Below are positions 22,749 to 34,500 of a stretch of 64,000 nucleotides of DNA, piece after piece. The position numbers were made by a program, and so were the translations under genes. Every line of letters starts with the position of its first letter. Position 1 is the first letter of the stretch. The stretch covers positions 28,155,501 to 28,219,500 of the forward strand of contig JARKIP010000038.1 in assembly GCA_029990175.1 (NCBI GenBank), read 5' to 3'. The notes below the pieces were generated by a model. It saw only the letters and a program-made list of their open reading frames with translations. It was not told the origin of the DNA and made no database searches. The stretch is from Petunia secreta (Eukaryota > Streptophyta > Magnoliopsida > Solanales > Solanaceae).

Positions 22749-25700
22749 CCCCACACTTAAACTTTTGCTCGTCCTCGAGCAATCACAAAAATAATCATAC
22801 TTCAGATAAGACTAAAGACACCATCTCGATTTCACTCACAACAGAGCAGCTCAACAAGTAAGAACATCTATACCTGTGACCATGGTTGATACCAAAAACT
22901 AAACCTTTTCACATGCATTTTTTCCAAGCGCTTCCTTATATTTCACAGTGCCAAAAGATTCCAAACATTTAAAAGCAATCAAACAACCAAATTGTAACAT
23001 CCTAACCTCAATAACTGACTCTGTGCAACCAAGTTTCTCAAGTCTGCTCACTTACCTTGACCGAGAGTCTAATAAAATCACCTATCCTTCATGAATCAAG
23101 TGCCCTCACAACAAATCAGAAGAAGTAGTCTAATACTCACAAGATATTGTAATTAATTTCAGGACTTCATAGATCGAAAGAATTCACTCAACTCTCATAA
23201 AGAAGTTCACATGCCACACAAGAAGTAACCATAGGCTTGCCCTTTGTGTAAATCTCCACTAATGTAAGTTCGGTACTCTCAAAATCAAATAGGACCTATT
23301 AAAGGTTGTAATGAAGGCTGCGGGTTAGGTAGGATAGATATGAATAAAGTGACTAGATCTCACTAAGCACTTACAAAACATCACTTTTCATCACACTTCC
23401 TTCTTTCAAAAGTTCCTCCCTTTTCAATTTCAAGCAACACCCAATCTTCCCCTTTTTATTTACGCCAATGAATATTTTTCAGCTCACAAAAAGTGCTCTT
23501 TTTTTTTCCTTTTCTGTTCCTACTTTTCTCACACTTGAATTTTTTTCTATTTTTGAGCTGGCCAGACTATCAAATAATTTTTTTTCTTTCACTTTTTTTT
23601 TTCCACAAACACTTCTTTTACTTTCTAATTGGGACCAATCCACAAACCAACCAACCTTTTTCTCCAACTTTAGCTATTTCAGCTAATTATATATATAAGT
23701 GCTCAAGGAGATAGAGAATTCAAAAGATAGGAAATTCAAATCAAAAGAGGTCAAGGCTTGTAATATGGCTATCAATAAATAAAATAAAGACTCAAAAGGG
23801 CTGATTAGGGTCAATCAAGTAAGGGTAGGCTAGAAAAAATCTCAAACAAATCAAGGAAGGCCTATAGTCATTTTTCAAAGTGAGCAAAGCCTAGAATTTC
23901 GCTTCAATCATACTCCGGGCAAGTTCTAGACTCAAGTGACAAGCATGGAACGAAAAAAATACCTCACTCACACAGTGGCACATGACTCACTCAAGATGGC
24001 TCAATTCGGACTCTCAAACCAAAGCAGTTAAACAAGCTCGAAAATAAAGCTTAAAGCACTTAGCACACAAGAGTCAAGAAACTGAGCCTAAGTGTCACAA
24101 ACAAGGTTATTCATTTTTCTTGGCACAATTTATTTCAAAACTCACAAGGAAGGTATTTCAATCCACGTGCTAAGGTCTAAATATGTTTGTATCAAACAAG
24201 TCACAAGGCACCTAGACTCCAAACCCAAGTTTTCCTTTCCTTTCTACTACTACAACGACTCAAGGCTAGCTAAAAAATATAAAAAGTACCCGGTTCAAGT
24301 GTACATCCCATGAAAAAGAACCGATGTCAAAAGAAAAACCACGGGGAATTATTATCTACTCTAATTTATTTTTGATTTTCTTGTTTTCTACTTACAACTA
24401 AACTAGAAAACAAGAAATAAATAAAACAATGTCAATTGACAAAAAATAAAAATAGTAATAAGCAAAATATAGGAATTCTCCACCCCCTCACTTAAAATAG
24501 TGCAATATCCTCAATGCACATAACCAAATAAACAAGGGTGGTAAGCGAGGTACTCAGACTTCCCTCACTAGCGCATAATTTTCTATTTCAAGCTCACAAA
24601 CTCATTCAAATCAATTGTTGCGTGCAAACGGGGTGCGATCACCCCACACATATGCCACAATACATCTCAAGTGAAGCAATCGGACCCACTAAGCCTATAA
24701 AAAAAAAAGGAAAACTGCAGTACATGAAGCAGTGAAAACAAGTATATCCACGAGTCACAAAATTGTCACACGTAGTGCACAAACGATGTACGACATCTCC
24801 CAAGCACGGGGCAAGGCTGTATATGCTTCTTAATAATCCGTTTCATACTTAAAGAGACTCCCAAAAGCCTGCCATGTAGTTTGGCTCCTCAGATTTTACC
24901 AAACACATCAAAAGTTTGGTTTAGGCATTTTAGCGAGCACTTTACGCACACAGTTTTGGACAGCCTGTTTCAGGCCTATGGTGTCATCACCATCCATCCC
25001 AACTCCTGGGATTTCACATACAACAAACCACAACACCTCACCGCACTTCCCCACAGTCAAGCAACGACCAACAATTTAAAATTACCGCCCGTTTTATTAC
25101 GAAAGCAAGACTAAGAATGCTAAGGGAGAAAGGGGGAGGGGATGCGAAATAGAAGCAAAGGTAGACGAAGAGAGATAGAAGATAAGGGTAGAGCATACCT
25201 GGAAATCGATGACGGTGTATGATGAATGGTGGTAGACTTCATCGGAGTGCGGGTGTGTTCGTGATGGAGTAAAGAAGGGAGAGGACTGTGTGTTTTATGA
25301 TTTTTCTTTCAAGAGTTATGTGTTTTAAGTTTTAGCTAATAATATTTACCAGGAATAACAGTGAAGGGTGCGAAGTATTACTCCCTGTGTTATTGAAGTG
25401 AATTTCCATACAGCGAAGGGCACTTTGCCCATAATACACTGTTTCATTCTTTTTGGCTCTCAATTCGTGTAAAATCCACGTAGCTAAAATAAACAAATTA
25501 GTAAAAACTATTATTTGTTCTATTTTTTTTATATATATATATTTTTTTTCAAAATAAAAACACGAATTAACTAACTATAAAAAACGATAAAAAATGGGTT
25601 GCCTCCCATGAAGCGCTTGATTTAATGTCGCGGCACGACGTGTATAAATATCACCACCTTTTGTTTCTACTTTGAAGATATGAATTTTCTTCCCAAATTG

Positions 25701-25951
25701 AATTCCAGCTTACGACTATGCTCTTGGGAAGGTGGCATAAAACCAAAATAACCAAGCTATGAATGTCGCATCTTACACCTCTTGGCTTTTAAATGAGGGA
25801 TGTCTTTTTGTTTCCTTGGCATCACAAATTTAGGAATATAGGCACAGTGTTCCTCATCCCGTGACTCTTCTATTTGCTCAAAAGGCTTGATTTGCATGTC
25901 GCCATCAAAATAAAATATTGAAAAGTGCTTGGAATGAGGTCTTATGTGGCC
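22749..25951. other. Non-coding internal region of the LARD-like element
   Basis: No long reading frame on either strand; only short chance frames. The part next to the left LTR (22749-23903) is repeated at 28091-29245. Near 25598-25645 the minus strand reads GACATTAAATCAAGCGCTTC and then GGGAGGCAACCC, a recurrent sequence in plant LTR elements as far as I remember. Confidence 0.6.
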
Positions 25952-26760
25952 TTACTCCAAATCTGCTTCACTTTTGACATCCTCATTTTTACACACACTA
26001 GAGTCTTCAAACATTATATTTTTCACTTCCTCACTTGACTCTAGTGCTAAATTTTCAACTTTGGCATCCTTAACTACTATTAGGTCGAATGGTTGAAACT
26101 CCACACTTAGCTTCTCAAATTGGCTCTTAAATTCTATCTCTTCAACTTTGAATTCTCTATCCACAACAATTGATGGTTGGGCGTTAGATGCCTCAATTGA
26201 TTCAATCAAATTCACCTCCAAATCATGAATAGCCGAGCCAAATCGGTCGATCTCTTGTTTGAGCACACTTTTCCATTCTATAAAGCACTTAAATGCACTT
26301 GTAATATCATCAAGAAGACCCCCACATACTTTTAATCGTTGAGATTGTTCCATCAGCCAAATTTCACTAATAATCTCCACTTCTTCAGAATTTTCCTCTT
26401 GTTGGAACTCACTTTCTTCTGCAATTTGATGTTCTTCCTGACTTTGCTCCATCTTCCCAAACTGACCATACCATGATGCATCCTGCACTTTGTTGCTCCT
26501 ATCAAACTCACAAGAAAGGTTAGTACTATAATGAATATTACCTGGGAAAGGACTACGACACTTAGGACAATCATTCCACAGACCACCATACAATTGACAA
26601 CAGTTCTGATCAAAGGTTGTAGAGGAACGACTGATAAATAGCTCTGTAGGACATCAAGATGTCGACAATCTTCCCACAAGTGACGTCCATTACAAATTAT
26701 GCAAGAAACACATAAATACGAGCAGTCAACCTTCAACCAATTTTCATTAAAAGATGCCAT
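25952..26760 (-). pseudogene. Short CCHC-like protein gene of the LARD-like element, frameshifted
   Basis: Read on the minus strand just after the primer-binding site. One frame starts MASFNENWLKVDCSYLC and contains CIICNGRHLWEDC, close to a retroviral-type zinc knuckle. A second frame, joined by a one-base shift near 26600-26620, continues YGGLWNDCPKC and then a long acidic, Glu-rich region to a stop at 25952. Position after the primer site suggests it replaces gag, but no capsid-like domain is visible and there is no protease or polymerase. It is probably a relic of a short protein typical of this non-autonomous family. Function unknown. Confidence 0.55.
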
Positions 26761-26847
26761 GTTAACAAGTAATAAACTAAACTAAACTAAACTAAAAACT
26801 TGAATAGACAAAAGTAAAGTCTAATCTAGAAAATAGCTAATTCTAAG

Positions 26848-26865
26848 TCCCCGGCAACAGCGCCA
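26848..26865 (-). other. Primer-binding site of the LARD-like element
   Basis: Minus-strand TGGCGCTGTTGCCGGGGA begins six bases after the LTR end. It is one base from TGGCGCCGTTGCCGGGGA, a sequence I recall at the primer-binding position of many plant Gypsy-class elements. This fixes the element's orientation. Confidence 0.75.
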
Positions 26866-26871
26866 AAAACT

Positions 26872-28090
26872 TGTCGCTCCAAACGCACACGCAAGTATAC
26901 GCGGTCGTTCAAGTAATAAAGTGATAAGAAAAGTATCGTTCCCACGACGACTATTAATTAACTACTAACTAAATCAGACAATTCCTAATTATCTAAGCAA
27001 GAAGGTTTTATGAGTTGAGAATTTATCTAACTAAAATTAACTAATTAAACTAAGAAAATAATAACAAGTAAAACTCAATTTTGGATTCAAGAAGGAATAA
27101 TAGCCTAGGGTCATGAGATATCTGCCAATCCTATTGAATTCTTCAGTTAATCTGACTAAATCAATTTATCTGGGTTATTAATCACAGGGTTAATATTACT
27201 CACAGGACTCTTTTGATACCCTGCTCGCCTATTCAAGCCAACCTAACGCCTATATGTCTATGAAATTAGAATTAACAAGAATGCATGTGCTTCTCCTGTA
27301 AACGGATTAAGCGTGAATGTTAGGTATATTTCTATCCTAACCGCGAAACCATTCCCTGATGCCCAAGTTCACGAACACGCTCTATTCAATCCTATTACAA
27401 CCTGTGGTTCCCACTTTCGAGTTCAACCTTAGGTTCACAAATAGTGTTCAATTGGTGATCAAGCAATCAAATAATTAGGCTCAGGATATGAATAAATAAC
27501 CCAATATAATAAATTAATAAAAATCAAATCAATATCCAAAAATCAACATTCATGGAGAATCCCACAACTATAGACTAACAAACTAGGAAATTAAAGAGAA
27601 AAGAAAGGAGTGAAAAAACTCGTTGTTTAGGAGCTCCAAGCTGCCTCCCTTACGTCCAAAACGTGACCAAGGACCCCCCAGATAATGACGTTTTTTCCTT
27701 TTATATACAACTTAAAGCAGATCACTCCAATTTGGACTAGGATTGTACTTGTAAAGTTTTGATCCTTCTTTTGCAGTCTCGTCCATACTTCACACCATGC
27801 TTCATATATTAGCCCAACCTTATCTCATGCTTTTAAACTCTCTGCTCCAGAGTTGTTTTTGAGCTCCCCCAATCTTAGGAATTCCACGCCAACTAGACGT
27901 TTGCTTTGTTCAGCCTCCAATCTGTTCCATTTCATCCCATATTGTACCTATGTCATGCAAAATATATTGAATTAGTAAAATATCTAGGTTTGAATAATGT
28001 TGGCCATTTTTAGCACTAAACTCAACCAAGAACCATTAAATTAGGAGTAAAATAATATCTGAACACATGTAAATATGGCCGACATCAACA
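26872..28090 (-). repeat. 5' (shared) LTR of the LARD-like element
   Basis: Same TGTCGCTCC...CATCAACA boundaries and the same TATATAAAAGG box as 21527-22748. It is followed on the minus strand by a primer-binding site and preceded by a polypurine tract, so it served both as the 5' LTR of one unit and the 3' LTR of a second, truncated unit. Confidence 0.84.
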
Positions 28091-31000
28091 CCCCACACTT
28101 AAACTTTTGCTCGTCTTCGAGCAATCACAAAAATAATCATACTTCAGATAAGACTAAAGACACCATCTCGATTTCACTCACAACAGAGCAGCTCAACAAG
28201 TAAGAACATCTATACCTGTGACCATGGTTGATACCAAAAACTAAACCTTTTCACATGCATTTTTTCCAAGCGCTTCCTTATATTTCACAGTGCCAAAAGA
28301 TTTCAAACATTTAAAAGCAATCAAACAACCAAATTGTAACATCCTAACCTCAATAACTGACTCTGTGCAACCAAGTTTCTCAAGTCTGCTCACTTACCTT
28401 GACCGAGAGTCTAATAAAATCACCTATCCTTCATGAATCAAGTGCCCTCACAACAAATCAGAAGAGGTAGTCCAATACTCACAAGATATTGTAATTAATT
28501 TCAGGACTTCATAGATCGAAAGAATTCACTCAACTCTCATAAAGAAGTTCACATGCCACACAAGAAGTAACCATAGGCTTGCCCTTTGTGTAAATCTCCA
28601 TTAATGTAAGTCCGGTCAACTCAAAATCAAAAGGGACCTATTAAAGGTTGTAATGAAGGCTGCGGGTTAGGTAGGATAGATATGGATAAAGTAACTAGAT
28701 CTCACTAAGCACTTACAAAACATCACTTTTCATCACACTTCCTTCTTTCAAAAGTTCCTCCCTTTTCAATTTCAAGCAACACCCAATCTTCCCCTTTTTA
28801 TTTACGCCAATGAATATTTTTCAGCTCACAAAAAGTGCTCTTTTTTTTTTCTTTTTCTGTTCCTACTTTTCTCACACTTGAATTTTTTTTTCTATTTTTG
28901 AGCTGGCCAGACTATCAAATAATTTTTTTTCTTTCACTTTTTTTTCCACAAACACTTCTTTTACTTTCTAATTGGGACCAATCCACAAACCAACCAACCT
29001 TTTTCTCCAACTTTAGCTATTTAAGCTGATTATATATATAAGTGCTCAAGGAGATAGAGAAATCAACAGATAGAAAATTCAAATCAAAAGAGGTCAAGGC
29101 TTGTAATATGGCTATGAATAAATAAGATAAAGACTCAAAAAGGCTGATTAGGGTCAATCAAGTAAGGTAGGCTAGAAAAAATCTCAAACAAATCAAGGAA
29201 GGCCTATAATCATTTTTCAAACTAAGCAAAGCCTAGAATTTCGCTGATGTTGATGATCGTGCTGAGGATTCTGATATTATGTTGGTTAGTGACCATGAGA
29301 ACGAGCAGACGAGCCCTTGTGAGGATACTACTACACCTTCACAGGCGCTGGTAAGGGTGAAGCGTCCTGGTAAATATGATGTTTCACCTTTTCTGCGTGA
29401 GCTTGCTTCTGGTGCCAGTAGCAATTATGTTTCGCCTATTGCAAAGGCATCCTTATAATATTGCCGTCACACAGGATATTGATGAATAATTATTAAATAG
29501 GTTTGCAGCATTTGTTTATGATCTAGCTAAGCAGAAAAGAGGAAGGTTTGTTCCTCTTTAATGCTTGTTTAATGTATCATTTATCGTGTGGATATTGTTA
29601 TAATTCATGTTTCTTTTGCTTTATATTTTTAAGATTTGTGCCTATTCCAAAACCGACATCATACTTCCATGTGAGTTTAACTTCGGAGTCGAAACTGTGC
29701 CAACTCGGATGTGGTTCTATATTATGTTGCATGGTGGTCATACATTGCAGGATTCAATAAGTTCATATTGTTTTTCTTTTAAGTCTGTGTGTGTCTTGTA
29801 TCTTTACTGTATCTTTTCTGTTTCTTCTAGTGTGTGAGGGTGTGTTTCTATTTCTTTTATATTGTATGTGTACCTATGTCCCTGTATTGTTTCTTTCTCT
29901 TTCTCAGTGTATGTGTTTTGTTTCATTCATTTTAGTAACTGTAATTTTGTCCGTTTCTTCATTGTTTCTGTAATGTTTCATCTATTTATATCATCACCGT
30001 TCTTTTTTAATGTTACAGCAGGTTAATGTTGTTTCTAGTACTTGCGTAAGCAAGGAAAGTATCGACCGAAGACTGAATTATCCTTCACTACTACTGCCTG
30101 TTGGTTTAAAACCATGATCGAGACCGTCTATGAGAAGTATGTGAATAGTGGGAAGGATGTTTCAGTGATGTCTGGTGTTGATTCTGTTGCTAGCTACATT
30201 AGAGGCTGCAAGATCCCTGCAAATGTGCCTTGGACAGAGGTTGATTATGTTCTACTACCGCTTAATATAAAGTCTATCTGTCATTGGGTTTTGGGTGTAG
30301 TATCATTCAAGGATAGGTCCATTGGGATATATGATTCAATGAGTGGTGGGGGTGCTCGTCATAATGCAGTTGTTGTTGAAGTTGTTGAAAAGATTGCTGA
30401 GTTGTTGCCACAGTATCTTGTACTGACTGATTTTTACCAGTCAAGGCCCGACATTGATATTCTTACGAGTGAAGCATATGTTGATGCAAATCTGGAGGAT
30501 CCTTTTTGGTTTTTCTTTGTTCAAGACCTTCCGCAACAGAGTTCTTGTTCCCTGTACGTTTCTTTTCCCTTTATTAGTTCAGATTATGTGAATCACATCT
30601 GTGACAGAATTACTAACTATATGTACTGTCATTTTTTATCACTGTTTCAGGGATTGTGGAGTGTTTATTATGGCGTATGCGGAGTACTTTATTTCTCCCA
30701 GTGATATCACAAATGTCCCTGACTTTGATGTAGGTCTTTACCGTGGCCGTCTTGTAACGCTGCTTTGGGATTATGGCAAAAGGAAGATTGATTTAAATGC
30801 AGTGAGTGCATGTGAATCCAGGGCGGCTTGCTAAGAGAAAATTCGCTATAAAGCGTCGTTCACGAGTTTCCAATCCCAACCATTAGTTGTGTTTTTGTGA
30901 TGTTTCTATGTTTATGTTTCTAGGAGTAACCGTTTCTACTATAGTATGTTGTTTATCCTGGATGTTGTTTGTTGTGGTCACTGTTTATGTAATGGCAGTT

Positions 31001-31506
31001 TCAGAATGTTTATATTTATAGCAATTGTATTTTATTTTGTTCCTTTTCAAGTGTGAAATAGTTTCATACAATTATGAAATTGTGTGATACAGACATGTAA
31101 ATTGACACAGAAACAGTTGAAAATATCTTGACACCCTCAGGAACCATTTGTGAAACTGAAACACTTCTAACCAGTCAGATTCAATGACAAAGAAACAGTA
31201 AAACACAACTATGAAACAGTTTGATACAATTATTAAACTGTATCAGACAGCTAAATTGACACAAAAACAGTCGAAAATATCTTCAAACACGAAGGAACTA
31301 CTTGTGAAACTGTATCACTTCTGATCCAATGAGAAAGAAAAAGTAAAACATAAAGGTGAAACAATTTCATACAGTCATGAAACAGTCTGAGGACAACTAA
31401 ATTGATTAACAATTGGAAGTATCTTGAAACAATCACAAAACAATTCTCAAACTGTATCACTGCTAACAAGTCAGATTCAATGACAAAGAAAGAACTAAAA
31501 AAAGTT

Positions 31507-34500
31507 CTATTTCGGCTTCGGAGGATGTGTGCAAGTTTTTCTGTTGTGTCCTTCTCGACCAATATTTGCACACGTAATCTTTGTCCTTTTTGCATATACT
31601 TCCTATTGTGGTTTGTATCTAGTTGTTTTTGGCCTTCCCGGTGGCCGTCTAGCAACTGATGGGAGTAGTTCAATTTCTGAAACGAATGCTGGAATCTCCC
31701 ATCTGCTTTTATCTGGTATCGGATTAACATAGAACTCGTATGTCTTTACGAGGGACTCTGTTGAGTAGTAGATACAGGCTTAATCTTCTTTTTCCAGGCC
31801 TTTGCACTTTAGAATAGCGAAAGCATTCACACAGGGCAGTTCTTCCATTTTAAAATTTCCACAATAGCATATCTGTTCGTTCAATGAATTTCTTGTCACC
31901 ATTATAGATAGCTGCTTCGTTCCTTGTTGAATGTATCTACGACACACATGATGATACATGTTTGAAACAGAAAATACAAGGAAGATACAGGATGAAAGAA
32001 CTTAGATACAGTGGAAATGAAACAGTTTCTATACTACCTTAAGCTGCATAGCTGTGCTTCTATATCCATCCAGTATCTTGTTGTACTTGAATCCAAGAGG
32101 TGTGAATGTCTCGTGTGCTTTCTTCCTATTATCATCAGTCCAAGTCCTAAACAGTGAACGCATGTACTCCATAAATGCAACTACTGGCATATCACGCACA
32201 TCCCTGTTCACTACATTCAAGGATTCTGCAATGTTTGATGTCATTGTAAATCCCCTATTTACTGTAATGCACCCTTGACCATTTATAGTATCCGACTTTT
32301 AGCAAGTATGCTTTGATACGTTTATCCATTTTTTCCACACTTTTCATGTATATGTCAAATTCTTGTATATTGTATGCCTTGGCCATACTGAAGAATGTCT
32401 CATAGAGCTTCTCTTCACATTTCTTGAACTTAGTCTTGAGGTTGTTCCACAAGTTCCATATGCATGCATAGTGTGGGACCTGAGGATATACGATTGTAGT
32501 AGCCTTGATTATGCTCTCGTTACGGTCTGAGACAACGCACATGCTTTTTCTCTCACCGTAAACATATTTGAACTTCTCAAAGAACCACTGCCATGAGGCA
32601 TCGTTCTCTGAATCAACAATTGCATACGCAAGCGGCAGTATGCTCCCTATGGAAGGAAACAGTAAGATAAATATTTGAAACAGTATCACACAAGTACAAA
32701 TTGAAACAACCTGATTCAAATAAAAAGCTTAAACACTAAAGATAGGCCTCAAAGAAATTGATACCAAAAAGCTGTAAATATTTTGATACAAAGTGAAACA
32801 GTATGATACAGATAAAATATGATGAAAAAAAGAAAATATGTGGTTTTAAAAAGTCTGTACCAGAGTTCAAACAGTCTGATACAAGCTAATACAAAAATTG
32901 AAGCAGTCTGATACAAATAAACCATGTGTATGAAAAAGTCTGATACAAAAGCTGGAAATAGTTTGATACAAAAGTGAAATAGTCTGATACATATAAAAAA
33001 TGATGAAACAGAGAAAATATATGGTCTTAAAAATCTTGATTCCAAAGTTCAAACAGTCTGATACAAAGCTGAAACAGTATGATACAAACAAGACATGCTG
33101 AAACAGTAGGATACGAACAGTTGAAACAGTATGATACAACAAATAGCGTTAGAAATCGCTTTACCTGCTGCATCTAATATATTGGCCGCTAGGAATGTTC
33201 CTTTGTGCGCTGCTTTTAGGAAGCTACCATCGACGACTACGATTGGTTTGCAATGTTGAAATCCCTTTATGGAAGCATTCAAAGCAACAAAAGCGTACTT
33301 AAACAAATGCTCCTCACTTGCATGTAAAGCAACAACTGACCCTGGGTTTCTCTGCTCTAACATATACAGGTAACTTGGCAGCTTCTTGTAAGATTCAATT
33401 GGGTCTCCTTGTATCATTGCAATGGCCATTTCTTTTGCTCTCCAAGCCTTCATGTAATCTATGTGTATACTGTAACACCTCTGCATATCGTCCATTATCT
33501 CTTTGGGCTTGTAGGTCGACTTTGGGTCATCGACCCTGTCCTTGACAATCATACCAATCATTCGTGATGTAAGATGCGCTTGCCCATACACTTTTTCTTT
33601 GTATGGACATGTGTGTTCATTTGTGAATTCCCTAACTTTGAACAAAGTTGATGAATTCAAGCTGGATGCCCTAAATTTTAATTTGCAATTTTCGCCTTTG
33701 CATATCAGGCAGTAGCTACAGATACAGAATGATACAGAGAACAGTTACATGATACAGAAAGCTACAGAGATTAGTTAACAGATACAAAATTATACAGCAT
33801 GATACAAATACGATTTACTTAGTTTCTAACACCCATGTATGATACAATCAGAGAAAATATAGTTATATAGATCAGATACAATGTGATAGATAATTCACAC
33901 ATTGTATCTGACGTATAAACTGTTATTGCTTGAAACAAAATACACATTTCAGATACAACACAGTGATACAAAAGACACATTTGAGATACAAACTAGTAGT
34001 GCTTGAAACAAACTCACACAGTGTGTAACAAAATACAAAATAAAAAAAATTCATATACTCAAAAGACACATATCATATATAAAGATAACAAGAACATTTC
34101 TTAGACTACTTATGATACAGTCAGACAGAGATACAATGGTACAGTGTAAAATAAACTGATACAGTATGATACAAAAAACAAATACTGAGATTTCATACCT
34201 TGTTGCACTTGATCTCTCAACCTTAAACTGAACCTTTTCTCTTATTGCAAATCGTTTCATGGCCATTACTACAATCTTTTTGTTAAGGTAGACTTGGCCC
34301 TCTAATATCTCATTTTGCATGCTATTGGTAATTACTGCAACTTCATCTACCTCGTGCTCATCACAAGTTCCTTTAATCTGTAGTTCTACCGTTTCAGCAC
34401 TACTTATAAGTGTATCATCAATGTTCCTGTCTATAGTACAACTGTTTCTTTCAGTATCAACACAGTCTCCCATTGTATCATGACTCCTTATCAAGCTTGG

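Larger units (their letters stand above)
21527..29245 (-). mobile_element. Non-autonomous LTR-retrotransposon complex (LARD-like) inside the Ulp1-like gene
   Basis: Two near-identical LTRs (21527-22748 and 26872-28090) lie in direct orientation. On the minus strand the order is: 1.15 kb of 3' internal sequence (29245-28091), LTR, primer-binding site, 4.1 kb internal region, polypurine tract, LTR. The first part repeats the internal sequence next to the left LTR, so the structure is a tandem pair sharing an LTR, with the upstream member truncated at 29245. The internal region has no gag-pol, only one short frameshifted reading frame. The five bases before the left LTR are CTTAT; no matching duplication exists on the right, consistent with deletion there. 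Confidence 0.85.
18300..30834 (+). pseudogene. DUF1985 + Ulp1-like cysteine protease gene of the MULE, disrupted
   Basis: Relative of SUMO-deconjugating proteases carried by KI-MULEs; its role for the transposon is not established. Visible exons: 18300-18584, 19281-20096, 20247-20519, 20625-20657, 20757-20846, 20928-21089, 21236-21484, then after a 7.7-kb retrotransposon further exons from 29246 to 30834, mostly with GT-AG borders. Exon 1 is Ser/Lys-rich. Exon 2 is a DUF1985-like domain (QVEHLPVQTQLLRCLLVREI onward). Small middle exons look coiled-coil. The last exons hold the Ulp1 domain with His (30282-30284, ICHWVLG), Asp (30333-30335, IYDSM) and Cys (30655-30657, DCGVF) all present. Lesions: in-frame TAG at 19818-19820 and 20028-20030, TAA near 29488, a frameshift near 29670 and another near 30030. 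The catalytic residues thus survive in a gene that cannot be translated whole. Confidence 0.85.

Noticed and set aside
23468..23714. Phe-rich frames near 23.5 kb and 28.8 kb
   Set aside because: Same sequence duplicated in the LARD internal region, encoded by poly-T tracts on the strand opposite to the element.
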